NCBI RefSeq assembly: GCF_001072375.1
Contig: NZ_JVKV01000018.1
Span: 1 to 59,447 of the forward strand
Reading direction: 5' to 3'
DNA from: Streptococcus pseudopneumoniae
GTDB taxonomy: Bacteria; Bacillota; Bacilli; Lactobacillales; Streptococcaceae
Length of the DNA: 59,447 nucleotides
Below, one piece after another: positions 45,501 to 55,788 of the stretch. The notes beneath the pieces were generated by a model. It made no database searches. It was given only the letters and a program-made list of their open reading frames with translations, and was not told where the DNA came from. The position numbers were made by a program, and so were the translations under genes. Positions within the stretch are counted from its first letter, which is position 1, and each line of letters begins with the position of its first letter.

Positions 45501-48326
45501 TCAACCTGAATTACGTAATCCTGTAGCAATTCCGTTGATAGTTGTATGGATTAATCTTTCTTCATCTGAAGATAGCTCGCCACGACGTTGACGCTTAATC
45601 AATTCCAACTGAATATAGTTAAGGATATTGAAATAAGGCATGCGGTAGTTAAGACTGTCTTTCAAATAAGTATTTTCTGCCAAGAGCTCCTCATGGCCTT
45701 CAATAGCCAAGATAACGTCCTTAGTCAACTGCCATTCATCCAAGATAGTATAGTAGATTGCTTGTACTTCTTCACTTTCACAAAGTTTAGCGTACTCAAA
45801 GGCGATATTCATATTTGATTTAGATAATACCATGTCTACGTTAGATAGGAGTGACTGGAAGAATGGCCAGTTTTGATACATTTCACGAAGGAATTCAATA
45901 TTTTTTGGATCTTGGTCAATAAATTCCTTGAAGCTTGAACCAACACCATACCAACCCGGGAACATAACACGACTTTGTGACCATGAGAATACCCAAGGAA
46001 TAGCACGTAGACCACCAATTTCAGTGATTGTTTTACGAGCTGCTGGACGAGAACCAATATTGAAACTTGAAATAGCCTTGATTGGACTAGATTCAAAGAA
46101 ATAATCATAGAAATGGTCATTTCCAAATACTAGCTCACGGTAGATATCGTAACTGCGTTCCACCACTTGATCCATGATGGCTTCATAGCGATTTGACGTA
46201 TTGGTATCACTCTTCTTCTTGGTAATCATACGGTTGATAGCTGCTGAAACCAACATTTCGAGGTTATAGTAGGCTGCATCCTTGTTTCCGTATTTGTTTC
46301 CGATAACTTCCCCTTGCTCTGTCAAACGGATACGATCCTTGATAGACTTGAGTGGTTGAGAAGCAATGGCATCATAAGTAGGGCCACCACCACGGCCAAC
46401 GGTACCACCACGACCATGGAAGAAGGTTACTTTGACTCCAAATTCATCACCAATAGCAGTCAATTGTTGTTGGGCCTTATAGAGTGTCCAACAAGATGAT
46501 AGATAACCGCCATCCTTATTACTATCAGAGTAGCCAAGCATGATTTCTTGGTAATTGTTTTTAGAAGCAATCCATTTCTTAGCAAGTGGTAGAGAGAAAT
46601 ACTTTCTCATTGTTTCTTCAGAATGGTCCAAGTCCTCAATTGTTTCAAAGAGTGGAACAATCTGAACACGCGCTTTTTCAGCATCTACCAGGCCAACTTC
46701 TTTTAGCATAATAGCCAACTCAAGCATATCTGACACGCTGGTTGCATGAGAGATAATCGTTTGACGAATGACATCTTCTCCTAAACGGTCTTTTAATTCA
46801 CGTGCAGTTCGGAAAATGGCTAATTCCTTTTCGAGAAGTTCAGACTTCTCAGCATGAGTCGCTGACAAGATTCGAGGATCTTCTAACAATTCATGCAAAA
46901 GCAAGTCGCACTTTTCATCTTCTGACAAATCGCTATAGTGGTCATTGATTCCAGCAGATGCTAACAATTCAGCTACACAGGCTTCGTGGACGCTTGAATC
47001 TTGACGCATGTCGATGGAAGCCAAGAAGAAACCAAATACTTCTACAGCTTCTAAAAGTTCTGCAAATTCACCTGTGAGTAAGGACTCTGCCTTGTTTTCA
47101 AGTAATGAATCCTTAATGGTATATAGATCTTTTTTGAACTCTTCAACTGTTTCGTAAAATGGTGGACGATCTTCAGCCAGTTCTTGAATAGCTCCTGAAA
47201 GTCGATTACTAATATAGTCTGTAATCACTCCTTGTTGATGCCCTTGAGTACCAAGAAGACGTTCAACAGGATGACGTTCATCAGCTGACGAGCCAACAAC
47301 AGACCATTCTTTTAAATTCAAGAGAGTTTGAATCAATTTGGACTGAATCAAATGAAAGGCACGACGATAGGGTTCTTTCTCACGAAAGACTGATGTATCT
47401 CCAGACTGAGCAGCCATTTCTTCAACAGCTTTACTAGTTTTTGATAAATTAGTCGAGAGAGAGAAGGTACGATAGAGACTAGAAATCTTGCTAATATAGT
47501 AGTTCAAGATCACTTCACTTTGGATAGTAGCAGAACGCATAAGTGTTTCAGCTGTTACAAATGGATTTCCATCACGGTCTCCGCCGATCCACATTCCCAT
47601 AGTAATTGGTTTGGCTTGTTTAAGATCAATTCCTTGCTCTTTTGCTAGACGTTTGTACTCTAACATCAAGTTAGGAACAGCCTGTAGGAAGGAACTATTA
47701 TAGTATTCCATCACATTGGTGATTTCGTTGGTTACTTTTAGTTTCTTCTCACGAATCATATCTGTCTGCATGATGATTTCAATATAGCGACGAAGATCAT
47801 TATGCCATTTTTCCTTGTTAATGAGCCCCATTCTCACGTCACGGTATTTACGTAAAAGGGTATGGATATGAGTGGTCAAATCTAACATACTCTTACGTTG
47901 AACCTGAGTTGGGTGGGCCGTCAAAACTGGTACCACGTTCAAGTGCTCAAGAATCTCAGCAGCGTTTTCTTTTTCAGCCACCATTTTGATCGTTGTTGAC
48001 AATTTACCCAGATAGTCTTGATCGACATTATTTAGATGGTTAATCTCATAAGCCAAGTCAACATCTTCTGAGATGTTAATTAAAAGAGGCAAAATAGAGA
48101 AGTATCTAGAAATGTAGACCATCTCATCATTTGAAAGACTTGTTACTACTTTATCTAGCCCTTGATAGTCAAGTTTTGACGAAAGTTCCTTCAAGTGCAT
48201 AATCTTATCAAAGGTTTCAGCAGGAAGCATATTTTTTGTGATATCTTCCAGCATATCTGTCAAGATTTGAACTTCTTCTTGTACGACCGTTTTGTTACTA
48301 TAATTTTCTAACTTTTGAAGAGACAT
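45501..48326 (-). CDS. ppc: phosphoenolpyruvate carboxylase
   Basis: 941 aa. Makes oxaloacetate from PEP and bicarbonate for aspartate-family synthesis. The catalytic His is in [13 protein letters not shown], with the substrate loop [15 protein letters not shown] and the C-terminal LRNSG, whose final residues lie in the effector region. AAGGAGA precedes the ATG. It follows ftsW by 24 nt in the same direction. No clear terminator is seen after the stop, so read-through towards the T-box is possible. Confidence 0.96.
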   Translation of the reverse strand: MSLQKLENYSNKTVVQEEVQILTDMLEDITKNMLPAETFDKIMHLKELSSKLDYQGLDKVVTSLSNDEMVYISRYFSILPLLINISEDVDLAYEINHLNNVDQDYLGKLSTTIKMVAEKENAAEILEHLNVVPVLTAHPTQVQRKSMLDLTTHIHTLLRKYRDVRMGLINKEKWHNDLRRYIEIIMQTDMIREKKLKVTNEITNVMEYYNSSFLQAVPNLMLEYKRLAKEQGIDLKQAKPITMGMWIGGDRDGNPFVTAETLMRSATIQSEVILNYYISKISSLYRTFSLSTNLSKTSKAVEEMAAQSGDTSVFREKEPYRRAFHLIQSKLIQTLLNLKEWSVVGSSADERHPVERLLGTQGHQQGVITDYISNRLSGAIQELAEDRPPFYETVEEFKKDLYTIKDSLLENKAESLLTGEFAELLEAVEVFGFFLASIDMRQDSSVHEACVAELLASAGINDHYSDLSEDEKCDLLLHELLEDPRILSATHAEKSELLEKELAIFRTARELKDRLGEDVIRQTIISHATSVSDMLELAIMLKEVGLVDAEKARVQIVPLFETIEDLDHSEETMRKYFSLPLAKKWIASKNNYQEIMLGYSDSNKDGGYLSSCWTLYKAQQQLTAIGDEFGVKVTFFHGRGGTVGRGGGPTYDAIASQPLKSIKDRIRLTEQGEVIGNKYGNKDAAYYNLEMLVSAAINRMITKKKSDTNTSNRYEAIMDQVVERSYDIYRELVFGNDHFYDYFFESSPIKAISSFNIGSRPAARKTITEIGGLRAIPWVFSWSQSRVMFPGWYGVGSSFKEFIDQDPKNIEFLREMYQNWPFFQSLLSNVDMVLSKSNMNIAFEYAKLCESEEVQAIYYTILDEWQLTKDVILAIEGHEELLAENTYLKDSLNYRMPYFNILNYIQLELIKRQRRGELSSDEERLIHTTINGIATGLRNSG

Positions 48327-48350
48327 TTTTTTCTCCTTGTTATCTATGTC

Positions 48351-49562
48351 TTAAAGCTGTGCTTCGTATTCACTAAAAAGTCGCGCACGCTTCTCACTGG
48401 CATCAATATTTAATACAAATGCTATGGCTACTGATAGGACCAAGAGACTGTTTCCCCCTTGCGATAGGAAGGGGAAGGTTACCCCTGTTGAAGGGATCAA
48501 GCCTGATATACCGCCAATGTTAACGAATACCTGTATCAGAATCATACCACCAATACCGATTGCTACCATTGAGTTGAAAGGATCCCTTGCTCGAATACCT
48601 ACCAAAATGATTCGTAGAATTAAGAAGAATAGGAGAGCGAGAATAAGACTTGCTCCTACAAATCCAAACTCTTCGATGACAATCGAAAAGACAAAGTCTG
48701 TATGGGCTTCTGGCAGATACCCTCGTTTTTCAATAGAATTTCCTAATCCCAGACCGAACCATCCTCCATTAACCATGGCATAGTAGGAATTGGCCAACTG
48801 GTGTCCAGCTCCAGCCAAGTCATTAAATGGGTTGAAAAAAGCACTGAACCGCTTGGCAACATAACCAAATACGGGAATTTTAGAGAATTTCTCAACACCG
48901 ATTATCCGAATGGCTGTTAAGGAAATCATAGAGACACCAGCTAGTAAGCCCAGAATAGTTGTGAACCACCGATAAGCTATTCCACTGATGGTATACATGA
49001 GCAAGGATACCAAAATCAAGATGGTAGCATTCCCAAGGTCTGGGAAAATCGCCAAACTACCAATCATAACCAGTAGAACAAAACGCCAATCATTGAATGC
49101 TCGAGGAAGCCACTGATTAAGGGTTAAAACTTGGAAGTCGTAAACAGCTATCTCATCCTGTTGTTTCGAAAAACGCTGTGCTAGATACCAGACAATAATA
49201 ATTTTCAAATACTCTGCTGGTTGAATCGTGATGGGACCAACCTTAATCCAGCCATAGGCACCGTTGACAGGAATCCCAATTAAACGCGCTAGTGCCAGCA
49301 GTATCAGCTCAACAAACATGACGATAAAGAGTAATCGCTCATTTCGCAGAAATCCTAATTTCAATTTATAAATCAAGGCAATTAAAAACAAACTGGCTAT
49401 CCAGAAAATTCCTTGGTTTCGAACCAGTTGTAAGGTGCTTTTTCCCTCTTGGATAAGAGTTGCACTCGTTGTCGAATAAACTACTATCAATCCTAAAACG
49501 GATAACAGTAGATAAGGAATCAAAATGGAATAATTCAGCAGGTGCCTTTTACTTATTTTCAT
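48351..49562 (-). CDS. ftsW: septal peptidoglycan polymerase FtsW
   Basis: 403 aa, SEDS family, ten predicted membrane helices. The signature HTDFVFSIVIEEFGFVG and the preceding GLGNSIEKRGYLPE mark the catalytic extracellular loop; GVTFPFLSQGGNSLL closes the C-terminal part. Works with a class B PBP in septal wall synthesis. The neighbour ppc and the sequence favour FtsW over RodA; the distinction is by synteny with S. pneumoniae from memory. AGGTG precedes the ATG. Confidence 0.9.
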   Translation of the reverse strand: MKISKRHLLNYSILIPYLLLSVLGLIVVYSTTSATLIQEGKSTLQLVRNQGIFWIASLFLIALIYKLKLGFLRNERLLFIVMFVELILLALARLIGIPVNGAYGWIKVGPITIQPAEYLKIIIVWYLAQRFSKQQDEIAVYDFQVLTLNQWLPRAFNDWRFVLLVMIGSLAIFPDLGNATILILVSLLMYTISGIAYRWFTTILGLLAGVSMISLTAIRIIGVEKFSKIPVFGYVAKRFSAFFNPFNDLAGAGHQLANSYYAMVNGGWFGLGLGNSIEKRGYLPEAHTDFVFSIVIEEFGFVGASLILALLFFLILRIILVGIRARDPFNSMVAIGIGGMILIQVFVNIGGISGLIPSTGVTFPFLSQGGNSLLVLSVAIAFVLNIDASEKRARLFSEYEAQL

Positions 49563-49624
49563 ATGTCACCTATCTTTCGGAAAAATATTTTTATTTTCCC
49601 TTATTATTTCTAGTTTTACATGCT

Positions 49625-49633
49625 ATTATACCA
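49625..49633 (-). promoter_or_regulatory. extended -10 promoter of ftsW-ppc
   Basis: Minus-strand TGGTATAAT, hexamer 49625-49630, about 60 nt before the ATG. The remaining spacer to 49790 (about 150 nt) holds nothing I recognise. Confidence 0.6.
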
Positions 49634-49796
49634 TTTTTTAGGCTAGAAAAAAACTCTTACAGTATAAACATTCGAATTTTACTCAAAACAGACTCTGGAC
49701 TAGAATGTCTTGAGTGTTCCCCTTATCCGATCTATCGAGCGTTTTAAGTTACTAGGACTTTTAAAACTATAATGTTGATATTTTATAAACTTAAAA

Positions 49797-49823
49797 ACTA
49801 CCTTCCAAACAGAGGAAGGTAGT
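49797..49823 (-). terminator. terminator of prsA
   Basis: 10-bp perfect stem ACTACCTTCC / GGAAGGTAGT with a 7-nt loop, then TTTTAAG. Confidence 0.85.
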
Positions 49824-49834
49824 TCATTACTATC

Positions 49835-50776
49835 TTAGTTTGAGGCGCTACTGCTGCTGTCAGAAGTTGTTTCGCCTTTGATGTATTGTGTAAAGATATT
49901 TTGGAAGGCCTGATCTTTAACTTTAATGTTGGCATCTTGTAATTCTTTACTAATAACACCTTGAACAAAGGTTGCATCATTTTGTTTTTGAGTCAAAATG
50001 ATTGTTTTAAGTTTTTCTTTATAATCATCCAAGTTAGAAGATTTTTCTGATTTCTTCGTCAACTTAACAATGTAGAAACTACTTGTATAAGCTTGAGTTC
50101 CTGGAGCAGTGATTACATCAGAAATTCCGTTGACATCAAGCGCAAAAGCTGCTTTCTTAACTACGTCTGGTAATTCTGTTGATGCAGAGTCAAAAGTAAT
50201 TTCTCCACCATTTTCTTTTGTCTTTTCGTCTGTAGAATTGTCTTTTGCAAGTTGTGCAAAGTCAGCTCCAGACTCTTTTGCTTTGGCAAGAACTTCCTTA
50301 GCCTTATCTTCACTGTCAAGTTTAATAATTTGAGCCGTTACTTCTGGAGTATACTCTTCAAATGCTTTTTTATAGTTTTCGTCTGTTAATTCAGCTTCAG
50401 CGGCTTTCTTAACAGCATACTCAACTAATTTACTTGTACGAATTTGAGCTTTACGGCTTTCTGCAGTCATACCTGAACGGGCGAGAATCGTTTGATAGCT
50501 ATCACCGTATTTCTTTTGTTCTTCTGCAACTGCATCATCTACTTCTTTATCACTTACTTCTGAACCATATTGTTTTTCAAAAACTTTTTGAATGGTCATA
50601 TTCAGCAAGACTTGTTGAGCAGTCGCATTATTTTTGACTTCTTCAAAGAATTGATGCTCAGTGATAACATCGCCTTTCATGCTAATCAAGTCAGTTCCTT
50701 CAGAACTGTTTGAACAAGCAGCCAAAGTAGCTACTGACAACAATGTGATGGCTCCCGCCATTAGTTTTTTCTTCAT
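49835..50776 (-). CDS. prsA: foldase lipoprotein PrsA/PpmA
   Basis: 313 aa. Lipoprotein signal with lipobox LAAC (Cys at 21). A central parvulin-like prolyl isomerase domain (about 140-245: TAQIIKLDSEDKAKEVLAKA...GGEITFD) lies between helical chaperone segments; the tail is Ser-rich (SDSSSSASN). Helps secreted proteins fold at the membrane-wall interface. AAAGGAG precedes the ATG. It may be read from the coiA-pepF-methyltransferase run upstream, with 73 nt between. Confidence 0.93.
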   Translation of the reverse strand: MKKKLMAGAITLLSVATLAACSNSSEGTDLISMKGDVITEHQFFEEVKNNATAQQVLLNMTIQKVFEKQYGSEVSDKEVDDAVAEEQKKYGDSYQTILARSGMTAESRKAQIRTSKLVEYAVKKAAEAELTDENYKKAFEEYTPEVTAQIIKLDSEDKAKEVLAKAKESGADFAQLAKDNSTDEKTKENGGEITFDSASTELPDVVKKAAFALDVNGISDVITAPGTQAYTSSFYIVKLTKKSEKSSNLDDYKEKLKTIILTQKQNDATFVQGVISKELQDANIKVKDQAFQNIFTQYIKGETTSDSSSSASN

Positions 50777-50849
50777 GTTTACTCCTTTTGTTCACTAAAT
50801 AAAGGTTTACCTTATCTATTTTACCAAATTGTCTTAAAAATATCTGAAA

Positions 50850-51563
50850 TCAATCAATATCAGGCAGTTCTACTTCTGATTGATTCTTTCTTAGCATGAG
50901 AATCCCATCTCCAAGTGGAATCAAGCTAGCGGTTAAACCAGGATTCTCTAAGGTTGCATCAAATAGTCTTTGCAAGCCACGATAAATCGTCCGTTGTCCA
51001 CGTCGGACTTCCATGATATCCCTCGCAATATCTCCTCCTTGGAAAATATCATCCAAGACAACGACTCCACCTACTTCGAGGTGTTTGAGGATTTCTGGTA
51101 GAAAGACGATGTATTTGGACTTGGCAGAATCCATAAATACAAAATCATAAGTCTCTGTCAACGTTGACAGGACATCTACCGCATCACCTTCTAAGAGAGT
51201 GATTTGTTTGCGGCTATCAAATTTTGCAAAATTTTCTTTGGCAAAACCAATCATCTCAGGATTTCGGTCAATAGTTGTAATTTTTGACTTAGGTGAATGC
51301 TCTGCCATTAAAAGTGCTGAAAATCCAATAGCCGTCCCGATTTCCAAAATGTTTTTTGGTTGAATGGTTTCCATAAGGAAACGAAAATAAGCGACGGTTT
51401 CATGAGGAATGATAGGAATATTCTCCTTGCGAGCAAAGTTTTCTAGTTCTTTTAGGGAACCCGTCACCTGCTTTTGTCTGTGGCGCATGAACTCGACAAT
51501 CTCATGCTTGACAACAGGACGTCGCATGTTATGATTGGCATTTTTACTATAAGACTTTACCAT
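50850..51563 (-). CDS. O-methyltransferase
   Basis: 237 aa. SAM-dependent, class I, COG4122 type: ILEIGTAIGFSALLMAE (SAM loop), TIDRNPEM, FVFMDSAKSKY and VVVLDDIFQGGD with the metal ligands. Substrate unknown. The start lies 5 nt after the pepF stop, with a weak AAGG, so it is coupled with pepF. Confidence 0.88.
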   Translation of the reverse strand: MVKSYSKNANHNMRRPVVKHEIVEFMRHRQKQVTGSLKELENFARKENIPIIPHETVAYFRFLMETIQPKNILEIGTAIGFSALLMAEHSPKSKITTIDRNPEMIGFAKENFAKFDSRKQITLLEGDAVDVLSTLTETYDFVFMDSAKSKYIVFLPEILKHLEVGGVVVLDDIFQGGDIARDIMEVRRGQRTIYRGLQRLFDATLENPGLTASLIPLGDGILMLRKNQSEVELPDID

Positions 51564-51568
51564 CTGCC

Positions 51569-53371
51569 TTATGCCAATCCTAATTTTTCAACAAGGGCTT
51601 CAAACTCATCCAAACGGCGTTCAAAGACTGCAAAGGCATCGTTGAGGTAATCTTCTTTTTCCATATCAACACCCGCTTTACGCATGATATTGAGTGGATA
51701 GTCTGACTTCCCTGCCTTGAGGTAGTCGATATAGTGGTCACGATCATCTTGGCTACCGTGAACAATCTTTTCAGCCAAGGCTGAAGCAGCTGCAAAGCCT
51801 GTTGAATACTGATATACATAATAGTTATAGTAGAAATGAGGAATTCGAGCCCACTCATACTGGATTTGAGGATTATCTTCCTTACTCAAGCCATAATATT
51901 CTTGGTTCAAGTCAGCATAGAGGTTGTTGAGGAACTCACTTGTCAAGACTTCACCATTTTGATCGGCTTGGTGGATAGCATGTTCAAATTCAGCAAATTG
52001 AGTTTGGCGGAATACTGTTCCACGGAAACCATCCAAGAAGTTGTTGAGAATGGCAAAGCGTGTTGCATCATCTTGAACTTCTTGCAATAATTTTTCTGTT
52101 AGGATGTTTTCATTAGTAGTCGAAGCAATTTCTGCCAAGAAGATTGAGTAGTCTCCGTATACATAAGGCTGGGTTTCACGTGTATAGCTAGAATGCATAC
52201 TATGTCCTGTCTCATGTACAAGAGTAAAGAGATTATCTAGGTTATTCTGCCAGTTAAGAAGCATGAAGGCATTTGTATCGTATGATCCACCTGAATATGC
52301 ACCTGAACGCTTGCCTTGATTTTCATACACATCAATCCAACGTTCGCTGAAGGCACGTTTAACTCGGCTCATGTAATCCTCACCAAGAACTGCCAAAGCT
52401 TCTTCTGCCTTCTTCAAGGCCTCCTCATAAGTAAAGCTGTATTCCACTGAAGACAATGGGGTATAAACATCGTACATCTTGAGATCTGGAATACCCAAGA
52501 TTTTTGAACGAAGAGCCAAATAACGATGCAAGAGTGGCAAATGCTTACGAACAGCAGATACTAGATTGTCATAAACACTTTCTGGCACAAAGTTTGCCGC
52601 AAGAGCTGCTTCACGCGCACTCTTGTAGTTACGGACTTTGGCACGGTAGTTTTGCACTTTAACATTGGTCTGCAAGGTTTTAGCGTAAGTGTGCTGGTAT
52701 TGTTCATAGGTAGAGTAAAGGGCTTCATAAGCTCCACGACGAACCTCACGATTCTTAGATTCTACCAAGCGCATATAAACGCCGTGTGATAATTGAACTT
52801 CATTTCCATCTTCATCTTTAACAAATGGAAAGACGATATCTGCATTATCTAAAATAGCAAAGGTTTCACTAGCAGCACCGAAGATTTCCCCAGCACCTGC
52901 AAGCAACTCTTCTTCACGTTGTGAAAGGACATGGTCCTTATTTTGCAATAGTTTATCAAAGAAGTGTTTATAAGGCTGGAGTTTTGGTTCTTCTGCTAAA
53001 AAGTTTTGATACTGGTCTTCTGTAATAGCCATAAATTCTGGTTCATAGAAAGAGAAGACTTGATCAAGTTGACTATAAAGAGTCATTGCTTTTGCATAGT
53101 ATTCTTGATATTTAGCTACTCGTGTATCTTGGTCGTTTTTCATATGTGCATAGACATAAAGTTTTTCAAGACGACGACTCAAGTCCAGATAACGCTCTGT
53201 AATGTCAAGAAGGCTTTCTGCACTATCCAAGAGATGTCCTTCAAGACTAGCTGCTTGTTTTGTATCTTCCGTTAAAAGGGCGAGTTCTTCTTCCCATTTC
53301 TGGTCAGATTCAAAGATCGTTGATAGATCCCATGTATCTTTTTCATTGATTTCATTTCGTTGTAATACCAT
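51569..53371 (-). CDS. pepF: oligoendopeptidase F
   Basis: 600 aa, M3 family. The zinc site is HETGH in [11 protein letters not shown] (HExxH), followed by the downstream Glu region [11 protein letters not shown]. Degrades oligopeptides in the cytoplasm; no signal peptide. GGAGGA precedes the ATG. 18 nt downstream of coiA, so it is probably on the competence-induced transcript as well as its own. Confidence 0.95.
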   Translation of the reverse strand: MVLQRNEINEKDTWDLSTIFESDQKWEEELALLTEDTKQAASLEGHLLDSAESLLDITERYLDLSRRLEKLYVYAHMKNDQDTRVAKYQEYYAKAMTLYSQLDQVFSFYEPEFMAITEDQYQNFLAEEPKLQPYKHFFDKLLQNKDHVLSQREEELLAGAGEIFGAASETFAILDNADIVFPFVKDEDGNEVQLSHGVYMRLVESKNREVRRGAYEALYSTYEQYQHTYAKTLQTNVKVQNYRAKVRNYKSAREAALAANFVPESVYDNLVSAVRKHLPLLHRYLALRSKILGIPDLKMYDVYTPLSSVEYSFTYEEALKKAEEALAVLGEDYMSRVKRAFSERWIDVYENQGKRSGAYSGGSYDTNAFMLLNWQNNLDNLFTLVHETGHSMHSSYTRETQPYVYGDYSIFLAEIASTTNENILTEKLLQEVQDDATRFAILNNFLDGFRGTVFRQTQFAEFEHAIHQADQNGEVLTSEFLNNLYADLNQEYYGLSKEDNPQIQYEWARIPHFYYNYYVYQYSTGFAAASALAEKIVHGSQDDRDHYIDYLKAGKSDYPLNIMRKAGVDMEKEDYLNDAFAVFERRLDEFEALVEKLGLA

Positions 53372-53389
53372 AAGTTTCCTCCATCCTTT

Positions 53390-54346
53390 CTATTTTACCA
53401 TATTTTTTAAGAAATATTGCTGATAAAAGGCAGGTGGATAGAGCTTTTGTAACTCAGTTTGAGGATTTTTTTGATAATAAATTCGAAAGTTGCGATAATA
53501 ATCACTAATATCCTGTTTAATTTGACAAAAAGAATCATGTTCTATCGGCCTTACTTGAGGATACCAGTCTTGATTCTTCAGATTCAAAAGGTTCTCCCCT
53601 CTCAAGTAGGCCTTGGCTTGTTGCTTCATCCAATAGGGATTTTGATAGTAGAGTTGTTTTTGAATGTAATGACAAATGTTCCTGTCCTGTTTCACTGAAA
53701 AAGTGATAATATTTTGTTGCTGATAAGGAGTCCGTAATATTTCTAGAAGATTTCCTTTGCCATAAGGAAATTCCTTGACCTGATAATGGAGTTTCCCTTT
53801 CAAATCTTGATGGAGGAGGTACTTGAGTCTCAAAACTTGTTTTTTATGGTCTAACTCCCAAATATGAAAGCCCATGTTATTACTAAAGTAAAGAAAATCT
53901 CTCTGAAGTTGAGTTAGTCGTTCTTTTAGCCAGAGCTTTTCTCCTAGTAGCCAAAGAACTTGAATTCCCAAACTTCGATAACCATTGCTTCTCTCCCGTA
54001 AAAGTTCACAAGAAATGGGACTACACTGAATTTCTAGAGCTAGTTGCTTGTTGATAAAGATATCAGCAATCTGCTTCAGTTCAGGTATGGGATATTCCAT
54101 TTCAACCTCATCATTCTCCTTAGCCCAATAAAACAGTCTTTTCTTGTTTTCCAGATGCTCTGGTCCTTCATTTTCATGGAAAAAATCACATTTTTTGAGA
54201 CTTTCATGCGCAAAATGCCTTCTCACATTTTTCCCTTTTCTCATGCGAACACTTGTTCCACAAGCTGGACAATAATAAGCTTGTTTGACTAGTTCATCCT
54301 CCAAGGCATTGACTAACCTCCCATTTTCATCTCTAGCTAAGAACAT
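53390..54346 (-). CDS. coiA: competence protein CoiA
   Basis: 318 aa. An N-terminal zinc ribbon YYCPACGTSVRMRKGK (28-43) and HFAHES are followed by a nuclease-like middle with ADIFINKQLALEIQCSPIS. Promotes recombination of incoming DNA during transformation. AGGAGG precedes the ATG. A ComX-type box TTCGAATA lies 20 nt upstream, in line with its being a late competence gene. Confidence 0.93.
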   Translation of the reverse strand: MFLARDENGRLVNALEDELVKQAYYCPACGTSVRMRKGKNVRRHFAHESLKKCDFFHENEGPEHLENKKRLFYWAKENDEVEMEYPIPELKQIADIFINKQLALEIQCSPISCELLRERSNGYRSLGIQVLWLLGEKLWLKERLTQLQRDFLYFSNNMGFHIWELDHKKQVLRLKYLLHQDLKGKLHYQVKEFPYGKGNLLEILRTPYQQQNIITFSVKQDRNICHYIQKQLYYQNPYWMKQQAKAYLRGENLLNLKNQDWYPQVRPIEHDSFCQIKQDISDYYRNFRIYYQKNPQTELQKLYPPAFYQQYFLKNMVK

Positions 54347-54365
54347 AAAACCTCCTCTTCTACTT

Positions 54366-54373
54366 TATTCGAA
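54366..54373 (-). promoter_or_regulatory. ComX (cin) box upstream of coiA
   Basis: Minus-strand TTCGAATA fits TNCGAATA, 20 nt before the coiA ATG, with the terminator of the preceding gene just behind it. The position suits a sigma-X -10 site. Confidence 0.75.
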
Positions 54374-54384
54374 AAGTATAAGAA

Positions 54385-54407
54385 AAAGGCTGAGAAAACC
54401 AGCCTTT
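54385..54407 (-). terminator. terminator of the CARF-nuclease gene
   Basis: Minus-strand stem AAAGGCTG / CAGCCTTT with a 7-nt loop, then TTCTTATAC. It isolates the gene from coiA. Confidence 0.78.
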
Positions 54408-54441
54408 CCATTATATTTTGAGGATAATTCTTTAACCCAGC

Positions 54442-55590
54442 TCATATTTTATGCTTTTTGATCTGTTTTTGTAACATGGGAATCAAATTTGAAATTTGAT
54501 CTTGTTTAATCACCAACACACCGTACTCTTGACAGCGATGGTTATATACGGGATTGATTTTGCCAGAGCAAACAATTAATTTCAAACAAGTTTCACCAGC
54601 AAAATGATTAGCATATACCTCTAGTTCATTAATAGCTTCCACAGACAAGTCTGTCATTTTACAAGATATAAAAATAATAGATTGACCTTTACGGAGGACA
54701 ACATCAATTTCATTTTGTACATTATCAACTTCAGGGAAAATACCATTCCAGTCAATTTCTGCCCCTATCATACATTCATCAAAATACTCTGACTCTATCG
54801 CTAAAAGATAGAGATATAATTCTAAAATATGACCTTTAGTGCGACAGAGCAATTGTGCCTCGGGGCTAGAAAAAGTGTAACTAATATGATCGGAACTTTC
54901 CTCATCAATATGAATCAAGTTAGCTTCTGTTAGTAGAGGAATCATAGATTCTGGATAAGGGTACTTTTTACCGTTACTTTCCAAAACTCTTGCTGTTTCA
55001 GCGTGGAAATCAGTTGTTTTTGCTAATGCAAAGAATTGAGTGATCAGATACCATTCTTCTGGGTTTAAAATTGCATAGTTTGCTAGTTTTTTGATGGTAG
55101 TAATTTGTTTCGGACTGTATTTAGGTTGTTTCGCTTTGATGAGTTTACCACCCCTTAAGGCCATCAACTGTTCAATGGTTAGGTTAGGAATCACTAACTC
55201 TTCCTTCTCCACTTTACCCATTTTCCATTTAAATTGTTTTCCTTTCTCAATATCTATTGCAATAATCGGTAATTGCTTTTCCAAACCATACTGATACAGA
55301 AAAATAGCTAATATCGAATCTCCTCCAAAAACATCTAAGGTCACTGAATCATAGTTAGTCAAGAAAAGATTCAAATCATCCGTAATCTTATCTAGACTTA
55401 TTTGCCGAAAATGCACTTGCTTTACATGGGAAACTTGATTCAGCAAAAAATGTTTCAAGGCCAATCTTTCATCTTCTGCAATTTTTTTCAGGGAGAGAAA
55501 TAAAACCTCATCACAACCACAAATAAAAGTCTGATAAACATTTTTCTCGATAGTGTGATGATCAAAAAGTTCGACTAAAAGACTAGGCAT
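54442..55590 (-). CDS. stand-alone CARF-nuclease protein (Card1/Can2, DUF1887-like)
   Basis: 382 aa. The N-terminal ~150 residues look like a CARF domain: strand-turn TLDVFGGDS (84-92) sits where CARF proteins have the TGGTK nucleotide loop. A helical linker (about 155-245) is followed by a PD-(D/E)XK nuclease part with NEIDVVL (D296) and FISCK (K311); the usual E of ExK is S309. In known cases such proteins cut nucleic acid when a cyclic oligoadenylate binds CARF. No cas gene or CRISPR array is in the window. GGAGGT precedes the ATG. Own promoter and terminator. Confidence 0.75.
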   Translation of the reverse strand: MPSLLVELFDHHTIEKNVYQTFICGCDEVLFLSLKKIAEDERLALKHFLLNQVSHVKQVHFRQISLDKITDDLNLFLTNYDSVTLDVFGGDSILAIFLYQYGLEKQLPIIAIDIEKGKQFKWKMGKVEKEELVIPNLTIEQLMALRGGKLIKAKQPKYSPKQITTIKKLANYAILNPEEWYLITQFFALAKTTDFHAETARVLESNGKKYPYPESMIPLLTEANLIHIDEESSDHISYTFSSPEAQLLCRTKGHILELYLYLLAIESEYFDECMIGAEIDWNGIFPEVDNVQNEIDVVLRKGQSIIFISCKMTDLSVEAINELEVYANHFAGETCLKLIVCSGKINPVYNHRCQEYGVLVIKQDQISNLIPMLQKQIKKHKI

Positions 55591-55670
55591 ATCGCTACCT
55601 CCCTATTAAAAATTTACTAGTTGTATGGAAAATTTAAAATTACTTAGAATAAACTTCATAGAAATATGGG

Positions 55671-55687
55671 TTAAGAGATTGTCTTAA
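55671..55687. repeat. palindrome in the 5' UTR of the CARF-nuclease gene
   Basis: TTAAGA-N5-TCTTAA, a perfect 6-bp inverted repeat, about +11 to +27 from the predicted start of transcription. Possible operator. The leader is about 105 nt, longer than most in this window. Confidence 0.4.
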
Positions 55688-55704
55688 GCATTTTCTACAC
55701 ATCT

Positions 55705-55713
55705 AGTATAGCA
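55705..55713 (-). promoter_or_regulatory. extended -10 promoter of the CARF-nuclease gene
   Basis: Minus-strand TGCTATACT, hexamer 55705-55710. The transcript would begin near 55698. Confidence 0.6.
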
Positions 55714-55750
55714 TAATTCAGTTGATTGGCCCTCAAGTCTTTATATGAAA

Positions 55751-55780
55751 AAACGAATAGAAATGGATAGCTATTCGTTT
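55751..55780 (-). terminator. terminator of rnr-smpB-tehB
   Basis: Stem AAACGAATAG / CTATTCGTTT with a 10-nt loop, then a T-run on the minus strand, just after the tehB stop. Confidence 0.85.
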
Positions 55781-55788
55781 TAAGATTT

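Noticed and set aside
49460..49747. Plus-strand open frame antisense to the ftsW start
   Set aside because: No ribosome binding site, and it crosses the ftsW promoter; composition is that of an antisense shadow.
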